64,000 nt of DNA from Flavitalea plasmicola. Lineage in GTDB: Bacteria > Bacteroidota > Bacteroidia > Chitinophagales > Chitinophagaceae. Positions 1 to 9,486 of the stretch are shown here, piece after piece. The DNA is taken from positions 744,001-808,000 of the forward strand of contig NZ_JAUOTO010000005.1 in assembly GCF_030546645.1 (NCBI RefSeq), read 5' to 3'. The first letter of the stretch is position 1, and every line of letters starts with the position of its first letter. The position numbers and the translations under genes are program-made. A model generated the notes under the pieces. The model saw only the letters and a program-made list of their open reading frames with translations. It was not told the DNA's origin and searched no databases.

Positions 1-2429
1 TTGGTTGGGTTCATGAGGGCGGTCCTGACAGATTGAAAGCTCACGGTGGCCAGTGCGATGAGCAAAGCGCCAAGCCCTGCCACTACGAAGGTCCACCAAC
101 TGAAGCCTGCACGGTCAACAAAGCCCTGCAGCCATTTATGCATGACCCACCAGCCAAAAGGCGCGGCGATGACAAAGGCGATGGCCACGAGCTTCATGAA
201 ATCGAGGGAGAGTAATTTGACGATACCCTGAACGCTTGCTCCCAGCACTTTGCGGATGCCGATCTCCTTGGTCCTTTGTTCTGCGATGAAGGTAGCCAGT
301 CCGAATATACCCAGACATGAGATGAGGATAGCCAATACGGAGAAGATCATCGCAATCTCTCCTACACGCTGCTCGGCCCGGTACATCTCATTAAAGGATT
401 CATCGAGGAAACGATAGCTGAATGGCATACCCGGCGCCATGGTTTTCCATACACTTTTCACCTGATCGATCAGGGGGCTGACGTTGGCTGTGTTTACTTT
501 GAAAGAGGCGAGACCCGTGCTTCTCTGCAAGGCAAATATGAGGGGTCCCACCGGCGAGTGCAGGGATTCATAATTGAAGTTCTTTACAAGGCCGACGATG
601 GGGTGGGCGGTGGCCTTCCCGTTGTCGATGGTATATATATTCTTTCCCACCGGATCTTCGTAGCCCAGTGTCCGGGCCGCCGCTTCATTGATGATCCACG
701 CGGAGGAGTCCATGCGGAAGGCGGGCGAGAAATTCCTCCCTTTCAGGAGCTTGATGCCCATCGTTTCCAGGTAGCCGTCATCAATGCCCCAGAATTGCGC
801 ATTGAAGCTATTGTCCGCGGTGGCCACGGGATCTTTGAAAACATTATACGCGTTGCGCGAGGAATTGGCTACGGGCAGGTAGGCGCTGAGGGCGCCGCCC
901 CTGACGCCGGACAGCTGCATCACCTGTTTCTTAAAAGGCCCGGCGTTATTACCCAGTGCATCTGCGTCGTTGATGACGAGGACCTGTTCTTTACTGAATC
1001 CGAGGTCACGGGTTTGAATGAAGTGAAGCTGTCTGTACACGACGATGGTCCCAATGATCAGCATGATAGAAGTAGTGAACTGGAATACGACCAAGGTGCT
1101 GCGCAGGCCACCGCTTTTTGTACCCATGTTCCATTTTCCTTTCAACACTTCGATCGGCCGGAACCCGGAAAGAAAAAAGGCGGGGTAGCTGCCCGCGAGC
1201 AGGCCCACCGCAAAGGGCAGTGCCAGCATCAGGGGTAAGATCACCGGGGAGAAAAGGCGCTGTATGTTCATGGACTTGTTTGCCACCGAATTGAACAGGG
1301 GCAAGATCAAATAGGCGATGGCGATAGCGATCACCAAGGAAGACAATACCATCAGCGTAGATTCCGTGAGGAACTGCAGGATCAATTCTTTCCGCCGGGT
1401 GCCCAGCACTTTGCGGATACCTACTTCCCTGGCCCTCCCTGCGGAGCGGGCTGTCGTCAGGTTCATAAAATTGATACAGGCGATGAGCAGGATCAACAGG
1501 GCCACGGCCGAGAAGATGGCCACGTATTGAATGCTGCCCGAGGGGCTCATCTCTTCGCCTGCCTGCCTGTCGGAATACAAATGGATGCTGGTGACGGGTG
1601 TCAGTTTGAAATGGATGCTGTTGCCGGCTTTCTCAAATTCCTCCATGCTGCTCATATTGAAATCCTTCAACACGGGCGTATAATATTTCAGGATATACCC
1701 GTTCAACTCTTTTTCGAAGCGCTTTGCATCCGGGCCTGGTCTCAGCACCAGGTAAGTATAAAAGTTGCTGTTGCCCACCTGTCCCCAATGGTAAGGCAGG
1801 CTCTTCATCGAGAACAGGATATTGAAGTTGAAATGTGTGTTCCCGGGGATATCTTTGATGACCGCGTTCACTTTATAAGGAACATCCCTGCCATTCTCCT
1901 TTACGGCAAGCGTCTTTCCCACCGCGCTTGCAGAACCAAAATATCTGGTCGCGGTGGAGGCGGTGATCACCATGGTGCCCGGTTCATTCAACGCAGTGCG
2001 GGGATCGCCTTCCAGCGCAGGAAATGTAAAGACGTTGAAGAAGGTGGAGTCCACATAGGCCGTATTGGCCTCCGTGATATATTCATTGCCTTTCCCGATC
2101 AGTTTGTTCGCCAGGCCGGGGTCATTGCGGCTATAAAAGATCCGCGTATATTCTTCCACCTGGGAATAGTCATGCTTCAGCTGGGGGCCTATGGGGTCTC
2201 CTATCTGGGCCATTCGCAAGTCCAGACCACCCCAGCGGGTATCCAGCTCGATGCGATAGATGTTCCCTGCCTGGTCGTAGTACCTGTCGAAGCTCAGCTC
2301 ATCCATCACGTACAAAGCGATCAGCAGGAAACTGGACAGACCGATGGCCAGCCCAACCATATTGATAAAAGAGAATGTTTTATTGCGCAACAGGTTTCTA
2401 CAGGCGACTTTCAGATAGTTTTTCAACAT
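1..2429 (-). CDS. FtsX-like ABC transporter permease (3' end cut by window edge)
   Basis: Inner-membrane permease of the MacB/FtsX type, which in Bacteroidota usually works with a separate ATPase in export of small molecules or peptides. The product starts MLKNYLKVACRNLLRNK followed by a hydrophobic segment (about residues 20-45) and then YVMDELSFDRYY, the signature N-terminus of the 780-810 residue Bacteroidota FtsX-like permeases. The frame stays open for about 809 codons to the window edge. The last visible residues, SFQSVRTALMNPT, match the typical family ending, so probably fewer than ten residues are missing. The ATG at 2429 is the only start consistent with that N-terminus. No ATPase partner is visible in the window. 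Substrate unknown. Family assignment is confident, function is not. Confidence 0.9.
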   Translation of the reverse strand, partial: MLKNYLKVACRNLLRNKTFSFINMVGLAIGLSSFLLIALYVMDELSFDRYYDQAGNIYRIELDTRWGGLDLRMAQIGDPIGPQLKHDYSQVEEYTRIFYSRNDPGLANKLIGKGNEYITEANTAYVDSTFFNVFTFPALEGDPRTALNEPGTMVITASTATRYFGSASAVGKTLAVKENGRDVPYKVNAVIKDIPGNTHFNFNILFSMKSLPYHWGQVGNSNFYTYLVLRPGPDAKRFEKELNGYILKYYTPVLKDFNMSSMEEFEKAGNSIHFKLTPVTSIHLYSDRQAGEEMSPSGSIQYVAIFSAVALLILLIACINFMNLTTARSAGRAREVGIRKVLGTRRKELILQFLTESTLMVLSSLVIAIAIAYLILPLFNSVANKSMNIQRLFSPVILPLMLALPFAVGLLAGSYPAFFLSGFRPIEVLKGKWNMGTKSGGLRSTLVVFQFTTSIMLIIGTIVVYRQLHFIQTRDLGFSKEQVLVINDADALGNNAGPFKKQVMQLSGVRGGALSAYLPVANSSRNAYNVFKDPVATADNSFNAQFWGIDDGYLETMGIKLLKGRNFSPAFRMDSSAWIINEAAARTLGYEDPVGKNIYTIDNGKATAHPIVGLVKNFNYESLHSPVGPLIFALQRSTGLASFKVNTANVSPLIDQVKSVWKTMAPGMPFSYRFLDESFNEMYRAEQRVGEIAMIFSVLAILISCLGIFGLATFIAEQRTKEIGIRKVLGASVQGIVKLLSLDFMKLVAIAFVIAAPFGWWVMHKWLQGFVDRAGFSWWTFVVAGLGALLIALATVSFQSVRTALMNPT

Positions 2430-2568
2430 ACGCAAAGTGTTTCAAAGGGAATGCCCGTTTTACATCGATCTGATAATCAAACGCATGAATTGTAATAAAT
2501 TAGGCGTCGTTGTTCGGTTTCGATACATCGGGAGTTCGGTTCCGGTCGCCCATGTTATGTTGCAGCAA

Positions 2569-3141
2569 CTAAAACAATTTGGGTGTGGTGGATGGATCAT
2601 ATGGGAAATGGGTGGAGACAGCTAGTGCACGTTTCAAATCTTCCCTGAGGTTCTTTAACTCCTGCCAAGCGGGATCTGTGATTTGGGCATCGGGTGAAAG
2701 TTTTTCCTCGATCTTTTCGCGTTTTGTTTTGAAGACGTCCAACGTCTTCAAAACGCTCGCTGGCTCGAGATCGGGGACGCCGTGAGTGGCGGCAGCGTTT
2801 TCTTCAAGTTGACGGCCGATATTGAGCCGGTTTTGAGTCAGGGTCAATTGACCGTTAGGGCCGCTGACCCCGCCGAATGCAGTAAGTGCGTCCGCGACTA
2901 CACTGGTTGTTTCATCATCCTCGCCATCGTCTTCCCAAAAACAAACCTCGCAAATCGAGAAATCGCCGCGGCGGTGCAATGTAGGATAACCACAGCCGGG
3001 GCAGGTGAAGAGCCCCAGGGCGCGAACGCGTATATAGTCGTCGAATAACTTCCGTTTAGCATGGAATGCCGCGATTAGTCGATTGTCGTCCTCAGAAAGG
3101 CCAGTTTGGAGATGCATGTTGCAAATATAAAAAACCTCCAA
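2569..3141 (-). CDS. CPCC-type cysteine-rich (zinc-binding-like) protein
   Basis: Small soluble protein of about 190 residues with a probable zinc-binding knuckle. It has TCPGCGYPT at about residues 46-54 and ICEVCFWEDDGEDD at about 63-76, so four cysteines (C47, C50, C64, C67) followed by the acidic FWEDDG stretch. This is the pattern of the Cys_rich_CPCC family, although the usual CPCC is here CPGC. The rest of the protein, rich in charged helical residues, is not recognisable. Two starts are possible: 3141 (MEVFYICN) or an internal ATG at 3117 (MHLQTGLS). Role unknown; members are often scattered accessory proteins. It is transcribed in the same direction as the FtsX permease downstream, 139 bases away. 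Confidence 0.7.
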   Translation of the reverse strand: MEVFYICNMHLQTGLSEDDNRLIAAFHAKRKLFDDYIRVRALGLFTCPGCGYPTLHRRGDFSICEVCFWEDDGEDDETTSVVADALTAFGGVSGPNGQLTLTQNRLNIGRQLEENAAATHGVPDLEPASVLKTLDVFKTKREKIEEKLSPDAQITDPAWQELKNLREDLKRALAVSTHFPYDPSTTPKLF

Positions 3142-3225
3142 GGCATTATTATATGAACTACAAGGATGTCTGATCTTTAAGTAAATGAACCCGGTGTTTT
3201 ACCCCAATAATTGAAGGCAGTATCG

Positions 3226-3233
3226 TAGATTTA
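3226..3233 (+). promoter_or_regulatory. Candidate Bacteroidota -7 box
   Basis: TAGATTTA fits TAnnTTTG except for the last base and lies 59 bases before the ATG of the small secreted protein gene. No clear -33 element is visible. Weak evidence from a short motif. Confidence 0.25.
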
Positions 3234-3292
3234 TCAGGTATTTAACAAGGGACCGGCAAAGTAAATCGAAATCATCAAACACGCCCCTATTT

Positions 3293-3766
3293 ATGCCCCG
3301 ACATTTGTTGCTCTTCCTGTCACTTTTGATCTTTCAGTATCTTGCTATTGGGCAGGGTACAAAACAAATCCTCCCCGCTTTTAATCCCACGGGAACGTAT
3401 AAATTGAATAGCAAAACCTATATCAGGCATGGGGAGACATACGGATACAACGGGCGCGTCCGGGTTAAACTCATCAGTCCTGATCAGATTGCTGTGAGCT
3501 TATATATCTGTATCGGCGCACCCAGCTATAACTCCGGCACTTTGGTGGACACACTATTATACCGACACAATCGGGCGATGTATCATCCTGGGGATGACAC
3601 TACTTGTCGGATATCCTTTTATTTTACAGACAAAGGGTTGACTGTAAATCAGGCGCGGAAGAATCTATATTCCGGGTGCGGTTTTGGATTTAAGGTATTT
3701 GCTGATGGATATTATAAGAAGGTGTCGGGCAGGGTTCCGGTAATCAAAGATGAATCCAAGGATTAG
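3293..3766 (+). CDS. Small secreted protein of unknown function
   Basis: A 157-residue protein with a clear Sec signal peptide: a basic start (MPRH), a hydrophobic core LLLFLSLLIFQYLA at about residues 4-18 and a likely cleavage after IGQG. The mature part is rich in Tyr, Gly and Thr and looks mostly beta-stranded; two cysteines (in LYICIG and TTCRIS) could pair, and a third sits near the end in SGCGFG. No catalytic motif or known domain was recognised. It is a stand-alone gene, divergent from the CPCC gene. Likely periplasmic or exported. Confidence 0.65.
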   Translation: MPRHLLLFLSLLIFQYLAIGQGTKQILPAFNPTGTYKLNSKTYIRHGETYGYNGRVRVKLISPDQIAVSLYICIGAPSYNSGTLVDTLLYRHNRAMYHPGDDTTCRISFYFTDKGLTVNQARKNLYSGCGFGFKVFADGYYKKVSGRVPVIKDESKD

Positions 3767-3906
3767 GAGTACTATAGGTAGGCTTTAATTTGTTGATTGT
3801 TATGGTGCAGTCTTTAGCTCCAGGGAGGTGTTTTTGCCTTTTTTCCTTAACTAAACGATATGGGTGTTTTAACGGTGCCTGGAACAGGCTAAACGGCTTA
3901 CCTTTA

Positions 3907-5244
3907 ATGACAACCCATCTTATGCCCAACAATGACAACGGCCGGCTGAAAGGCCCCGAGGAGCTTGAATTGGAAAAACAGGCCGCCATGGCCAAGCTGA
4001 GGAATGAGATCGCCCAGGGACAGGCGGATTCGCAAAAAGCTATTGCTGAGGCCGGCAAAGCCACAGTGCAGGCGCAGAAAGAGCAGGTGAAAGGCCCGGA
4101 TATCACCGCCCTGGCCGGCAATATCACCAGCGACGGCACTTTCGTCGAAAGCCGGATACTCGCCCGTAAATCCCTGAAGGCCGCGTTCGCCGCCCTGGGA
4201 AAATCGATGAAGAGCGGGCCCGTCTTCCAAAATAAGCACGATATCAGGCTGGTGATCTGCAACGCGGCCGACCTTTCCCTTATCGAGCTCTATGTGGGAC
4301 TGAAAACGCAGCTTTCTGTATTGGAGCAGCATATGGCCTCGGCCAATCAGCATACGGCGTGGCTGCTCGATGCGACAGTGGAAGAAAAGACCGTTCCTCC
4401 ACTCCCGGAAAGAAAGCTGGCTTTCGAAACGGCTACCGATGGTCCCCACCCGGGCGGCGTCCCGCCAGCCGCTGCGATAGGATTGGCAGGATTGGCTGCC
4501 ATCGCCCCGGGCCCCGTGATGGCAGGCTATGCCGGAGCGGCTATTTTACGGACGGCCGTGGACATGGTGTCTTTGTTTCGCGTGAACACGGATTATAAGA
4601 ATTTTGACCTCACCATCGATGACGCCGCGCTGGCGGCCGAATTCAAGGCCGTACTCCCCGCCGGCTGGAAACTCTGGCATCCCGCCATGTTCCCTGTAAA
4701 CACCATCGTACAGCACTACGCAGCCGCTTCCCCCTTCCTCTCCCTGCTGGAAAAGCTGGAAGGAAAGAATAAGGAAGGCGCCACGCTGCTGCACGCCGTC
4801 AACGATATGATCACGGGCCTCACCGATGCCCTGGCGAAAGAAACGGACCCGGGCAAGAAGCAACGGTTGCAGGGACGGCTCAACGAACTTTCCTCTTGTC
4901 CCGATGTGATCAATACACTGAACAACGCGTATACCCAGTTGAAAGGAATGCTGGCAACCGCAGACCCCACCTCCCATGCCACGCTCCTGACGACGCTGCT
5001 CCGGGCGGAGCGGCTCACCAGTGTCCTGAAGGACGGATCTGTTTATTTCGTAAAGCTGGCCGCGGTATCCAAGGGCAGTAATAAGGTGAGCCAGCGGCTG
5101 TGGTCCAGCGCCGTTATCCGCCATAGCGCGGGAACAGAATTGAATTGCCTGGTATTCGCGCCGGATGGGGAGGTAGTCTTCTCGGACACCCAGCTGAAAT
5201 ATACGCCCTATGTGAAGTCGGAAGAGATCAGGACGCCCCTATAA
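3907..5244 (+). CDS. Unrecognised 445-residue protein convergent with the STAND operon
   Basis: The frame is open from 3790, but the first 39 codons (Cys- and Phe-rich) do not look like protein. The ATG at 3907 (MTTHLMPNND) or the one at 3922 is the likelier start; a -7-like TACCTTTA at 3899-3906 abuts it, which would favour 3922 if used. The N-terminus (about residues 10-65) is a charged, coiled-coil-like helix rich in Glu, Lys, Gln and Ala. A glycine/alanine-rich hydrophobic stretch (AAIGLAGLAAIAPG) lies near residue 185 and could enter a membrane. The rest is helical with no motif I can name. The stop codon overlaps the end of the oppositely oriented STAND gene by six bases, so the two are packed tail to tail. 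Whether it belongs functionally with that operon is unknown. Confidence 0.6.
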   Translation: MTTHLMPNNDNGRLKGPEELELEKQAAMAKLRNEIAQGQADSQKAIAEAGKATVQAQKEQVKGPDITALAGNITSDGTFVESRILARKSLKAAFAALGKSMKSGPVFQNKHDIRLVICNAADLSLIELYVGLKTQLSVLEQHMASANQHTAWLLDATVEEKTVPPLPERKLAFETATDGPHPGGVPPAAAIGLAGLAAIAPGPVMAGYAGAAILRTAVDMVSLFRVNTDYKNFDLTIDDAALAAEFKAVLPAGWKLWHPAMFPVNTIVQHYAAASPFLSLLEKLEGKNKEGATLLHAVNDMITGLTDALAKETDPGKKQRLQGRLNELSSCPDVINTLNNAYTQLKGMLATADPTSHATLLTTLLRAERLTSVLKDGSVYFVKLAAVSKGSNKVSQRLWSSAVIRHSAGTELNCLVFAPDGEVVFSDTQLKYTPYVKSEEIRTPL

Positions 5245-8200
5245 CCGCAACGAAGTGGGCGTGTTCAGCCCCCGCTTGTAAGCCTCCCAGTCGAAGCCGA
5301 TCAAAAAGTCAGAGGCGGCCTGCGCTCCGTAAATGAATAGCTCCAGTTTCTCTTCGTCCGACAGGAAATAGCCGGTGGAGCCGATCTTCTTTATCCCGAT
5401 GTTACAGATGGCTTTTTCCATCGCCTTTCCCCGGGTGACCTGGTCCCTGTCGAGATTGTATTTGGTCGTGTCCAATAAACGCATGATATAGGTCCCCCAG
5501 CTAAGTCGCCGGATAGGTGTCGCGCCGATCTTTTCCGGAAAACGTTTTGTATCCACCCCGAAGGTCGGCATGGGAGCGTTCTCGCCGCTGCCCTGGAATA
5601 AGGTGATCGGAAAGAGGGAGAAGACCCCGCCATCCGCAAAGGCGGCGCCGCCGGGAGGGTCATATTCGCCCAAAAGATCGATCCAGGCCTGTTTGATCTC
5701 CGGCGCCTTGACGGGAATGTTATCAAGGGTATAGGCATCGAAAACGAACGGCGCGCTGACGGCTGCCCGCACGAAAATGGCCGGGTCCAGCTGCGCCAAT
5801 TGTTCCTTAGTCCAGAAGAGAGAAGACATCTGCGGGAACAGGATGCGGTTTTGACTGATGATGTCGGCGCAAAGAAAGGTGACATTACCCTTCAGCAAAA
5901 GGGTGTTATAGTTAGTACCCTGCCTGGCTTCCAGGGCCGGAGCTGTTTCGGTCCTCTGGATCATTTCCTCCACGGACCGGATCCCCGCGTCGCTGAATAA
6001 TTTTTTTATCCAGGCGAAGAGCGTACGACCCGGGTTTAACCCGGCGCCAAAGCGGGCAAGACGGGCGAAATGAACAGCGATATATAAAATCAGGAAGCCG
6101 ACTATCAGGTTGACTGCCACAAAAGCCGCCATCAGATAGGGGCTGCTCCTGACCTTGTGTCCCTGCGAAGCAACCGTCAGGATATCGAGCACATAGACGC
6201 CAATCAATAAAGCGAAAATGACCGTGATCCATTGTAAGAACCTTGCGGCATGACCGGGGCTCGTACCCAGGCTTTTCATGATCCGGGCGATGAAAGGCGG
6301 GCCGTCCATCAGCGCCCGAAGATCCAGGCGGCACAGGTGCTCCAGGGTCTTTGTCGTTTTCTCTTCGTTCTTCGGCCCGCCGATGCCGAACAAGGCGGTG
6401 ATGATGGCTGCGGTATTGCTTCCCGCCAGCTTTAAGAACCGGATGCCCATCTGCTCCAGAATATAGGTATACCCCAGCACGGCAAAAAGCTGGACGCCAT
6501 AACTCCGCTGTACCAGGTTGACATATTGATGCCCTTCCCCGTCCAGCACATCGGAGACGATCAACCGGCGCTTATTTTCTCCCGCAAATGTCTTTTCCAG
6601 CTTTTCCAGGCAGTACTTCACTTCGGCCATGCTGATATAGTCGTCCGGCGTGAGGACATTTCTTTTTCCACGGAAATCCACGGGGGAAGACAGTTTTTCC
6701 AGGACCAGCTCCCGGCCGTCCCTGGGCAGCGCTTCGGCAAAAAGAAGAAAATCGAACAGGGAAACATCCAGGCTCCCGGGTAAAGAGATATCCTTCAGGT
6801 ATACCTTATATAAGCGCCGGGCATATCTTTCCAATTCGGCGGTGGTCTTGATATGCTCTTTTAGAAAGGCATAGTTATGAATGAACTCGTCCTGGGTCAT
6901 GTACATCTTCGGCAGGTTATTGTCATCGAGATAATCTTTCAGGATGGTACTTAGGGCCTGCCGGTATATAGATGTGGGATGGAGAGGCGTGTACAGGTTG
7001 GCGTTGGGGAACCGGCGGACATACCATTCCCGCACCGGCAGGATATAGGGCTTGGGAAAAAGCCCGAACACTTCAGAGAGGGCCATCGGATCCGCGTCGG
7101 GCATGAGCATGACCTGGTTTTGGATGGCCTCCAGTAACATCGACGCATACGTTGAATAATGTTCTCTTAGCCTGGCGGTGGTCCTTGTTACAGTGAGGTA
7201 CTGATCGATCAACAGCCGCAGATTTTCTTTTGAGAACGGCCAATGCATGAAGCCCTGCTTCCTGATCGTCAGATTCACCCGCGCTTTGAGATACCCCTGG
7301 TAAAACTCGTGTCTATAGCTGACGAGTGCATCGAAGCGACCGGTGATGGGCGCCTCACCGTCCACAGGCGCGCCGGGTATCGATACGTTGGGCTGCTGTT
7401 CGAATCGCAGCAGCCGGGTCCTGGCCAGCTCTTCGTAATACAGGAACTCCGGGTTGCCGCTGCGGTCCTTCCTTGTCGCAAGTTTTTCCCGCAGAGCGAT
7501 CAACTGCTGTTCGTCGCCAAAATCGAGGGCCTTCTTTATCTGTGCCAGCCAGTATTCCTCCCAAAGCGACAGGCTTGCCTGATCCAGTCCTTCTTTGCTC
7601 GTCCCGACACCCATCAGTGCGGAAAGCCTCACCCTTGCTTCGGCCGGTAGTTCGGATAGCGCCGTCTCCAGGTAGGGTTTCATCTCCGGCCGGTAAATTT
7701 GGTCGAGGTCATCCATCTTGTCACCCCGTTTGAGGCGATGAAAGAGATATTCCGCCTGGTCCGGAGGGCTTTTCCGGGGGCGGTAGTAATCGACGGCGGC
7801 ATCATGCACCGCCAGGGCTTTGTATTTGGGATCCTTCAGGATCAGGTCGTATAAAGACACCCGCAGGTCCTTCCGGAACTCCACTTCCTCTCCCGTGAAT
7901 TTGAGCAGGAAGGTCTCCTTCTTAAGAGCTTCGAACAGGGACTGCGCTTTCTGTTCATCGATATCCGATAACCCACAGACATTTGCCAGCACATGCCGGA
8001 TGAGGTCGGGGGTTATCTTACGCAGCAGCATGCCGGGTACGGCGATGCCGGCCAATGCCTTGTTGTGAACATGGTCCAGGTTCCTCGCCACGAGCTGTTG
8101 CTGTATGAGCTCTTTGTCTATTGCGCCAAACAACCCGGCCTTGCTTACTTCTTCCACCGAACGTTTGTCCGGCGGAAGCTCACCCACGATCAAATTGGCT

Positions 8201-9486
8201 GCCAGCTGTAATGTCAGCGGGTTGCCCCCGAACTTTTCGAAGATGTCGCGACTTAATGCTTCATCCCTGATGCCCAGCGAATGTAGAAACGTCCGGGCCG
8301 ATGCGTCATCGAAGTTTTCCAGTGGCAGGTCCACTCCCCTGGCTTTTTCTTCCATTATTTCTGCCCGGCCGATGAAGATGACCTTCAGGGTGGGCACTAT
8401 CCTGCGGATGCCTTTCAGCGTGCGGAAAAGATTCTCTATCTGCGCCGGCGCCGCCCGGTATTGCAGTTCTTCGAAGGAATCGAATACGATCAGGACAGGG
8501 GAGCGGAAGTTGTGAAGGGCGACCTGCTCCTCTTCATGGAGCGCTTCCATGTAGAAGCTCTGGCGGTCGGATTCCCGGCTGCTGCTGCCAGTATAGGCAG
8601 TGGGCTCATATTCGCTGTGGATACGCTCGATCAATTGGTTATAGCGCTCCGCGTATTTTTCGTTCTGCAAGCACAGCTGTGACAAAGCCTCCTTCATAAG
8701 GGAGGTAATATCCGACAGGGAAAAACCGGGGTCGTCGAAATCGATGCGAACGAACAGCAGCGTATCAGCGTGCGCACCTTCCAGGTCGTCGAGGATGAAT
8801 TTAGATACCAGTGTCGACTTGCCGATGCCGCCCACCCCCGTGATAAACATAAAATCACTGCTATCCTGCTGTTGTCCGACGGCCGGACGCACGAATGCGG
8901 CGATCCGGGCAAGTTGTGTCTCGCGGCCGCTGAAATTGGCCGTCAGCCTCCGCAGCGGCGCCTTCTGCGCCTCTTTACGTATGGCCGCCAGCAGCGAAGC
9001 CTGGGAGGGCAGGGCGATGTCGGGATGTTTGATCCATCGCAACATCGTGTAGGCCTGCACGTATTCCTCCGGCGACAAGGCAGCCAGGTCGGGGATCTCG
9101 CCGCTGATCAGCCGGTTCAGCAGCCGTTGCCGCCAGTCAGCTTTGTCGAATGCCATGCCCGCGATCATTTCCTTAATCTCCGGCGGCGACATGCGGCTCA
9201 ATAGCTGGGTACGGACAGGCTCGTTGAGGGCATAGGCGTCCCGCATGGGAATAAAGCTGCAATATTCTTTCAGGGTCTCTTCGTTGTTGGCGCTGAGGCT
9301 GTAATTGAACAGCCGGCTCAGCTCTCTCGTGAGGGTGCCAAAATCGAATTCAAGGTGCAGGGTGGCCAGCTTGAACGCAGCCTCACCGGAGGGGTCTACA
9401 TGGCTCTCCTCGACCTTCTTCTTCATCCTTTCGATGAATTGAAGATCGATGGATTGATCCCCGGCGGATGATTGGCCTTCGTTCAT
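5239..9486 (-). CDS. STAND-type NTPase with C-terminal membrane-linked patatin-like domain
   Basis: A protein of about 1415 residues, last gene of a three-gene operon. Seen in the sequence: an N-terminal helical region (1-190), a Walker A P-loop GVGGIGKST at about 217-225 and a Walker B-like VLIVFDSFEE at about 331-340. Then come IFIGRAEI and FGGNPLTLQLA, the sensor and GxP motifs of NACHT/AP-ATPase-like STAND enzymes, and a long helical repeat-like middle (about 420-980). The C-terminus resembles a patatin-like acyl hydrolase: LAGSNTAAI with candidate nucleophile Ser near 1023 and FADGG with candidate Asp near 1285. Two transmembrane helices (about 1084-1106 and 1116-1139) are inserted between the two motifs. 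The start at 9486 is chosen because its ATG overlaps the upstream TGA (ATGA), suggesting translational coupling; an in-frame start at 9519 would add 11 residues. Inference: a sensor that switches with NTP and attacks membranes through the patatin part. The second glycine of GxSxG is replaced by Thr, so activity is uncertain. Confidence 0.8.
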   Translation of the reverse strand: MNEGQSSAGDQSIDLQFIERMKKKVEESHVDPSGEAAFKLATLHLEFDFGTLTRELSRLFNYSLSANNEETLKEYCSFIPMRDAYALNEPVRTQLLSRMSPPEIKEMIAGMAFDKADWRQRLLNRLISGEIPDLAALSPEEYVQAYTMLRWIKHPDIALPSQASLLAAIRKEAQKAPLRRLTANFSGRETQLARIAAFVRPAVGQQQDSSDFMFITGVGGIGKSTLVSKFILDDLEGAHADTLLFVRIDFDDPGFSLSDITSLMKEALSQLCLQNEKYAERYNQLIERIHSEYEPTAYTGSSSRESDRQSFYMEALHEEEQVALHNFRSPVLIVFDSFEELQYRAAPAQIENLFRTLKGIRRIVPTLKVIFIGRAEIMEEKARGVDLPLENFDDASARTFLHSLGIRDEALSRDIFEKFGGNPLTLQLAANLIVGELPPDKRSVEEVSKAGLFGAIDKELIQQQLVARNLDHVHNKALAGIAVPGMLLRKITPDLIRHVLANVCGLSDIDEQKAQSLFEALKKETFLLKFTGEEVEFRKDLRVSLYDLILKDPKYKALAVHDAAVDYYRPRKSPPDQAEYLFHRLKRGDKMDDLDQIYRPEMKPYLETALSELPAEARVRLSALMGVGTSKEGLDQASLSLWEEYWLAQIKKALDFGDEQQLIALREKLATRKDRSGNPEFLYYEELARTRLLRFEQQPNVSIPGAPVDGEAPITGRFDALVSYRHEFYQGYLKARVNLTIRKQGFMHWPFSKENLRLLIDQYLTVTRTTARLREHYSTYASMLLEAIQNQVMLMPDADPMALSEVFGLFPKPYILPVREWYVRRFPNANLYTPLHPTSIYRQALSTILKDYLDDNNLPKMYMTQDEFIHNYAFLKEHIKTTAELERYARRLYKVYLKDISLPGSLDVSLFDFLLFAEALPRDGRELVLEKLSSPVDFRGKRNVLTPDDYISMAEVKYCLEKLEKTFAGENKRRLIVSDVLDGEGHQYVNLVQRSYGVQLFAVLGYTYILEQMGIRFLKLAGSNTAAIITALFGIGGPKNEEKTTKTLEHLCRLDLRALMDGPPFIARIMKSLGTSPGHAARFLQWITVIFALLIGVYVLDILTVASQGHKVRSSPYLMAAFVAVNLIVGFLILYIAVHFARLARFGAGLNPGRTLFAWIKKLFSDAGIRSVEEMIQRTETAPALEARQGTNYNTLLLKGNVTFLCADIISQNRILFPQMSSLFWTKEQLAQLDPAIFVRAAVSAPFVFDAYTLDNIPVKAPEIKQAWIDLLGEYDPPGGAAFADGGVFSLFPITLFQGSGENAPMPTFGVDTKRFPEKIGATPIRRLSWGTYIMRLLDTTKYNLDRDQVTRGKAMEKAICNIGIKKIGSTGYFLSDEEKLELFIYGAQAASDFLIGFDWEAYKRGLNTPTSLRL

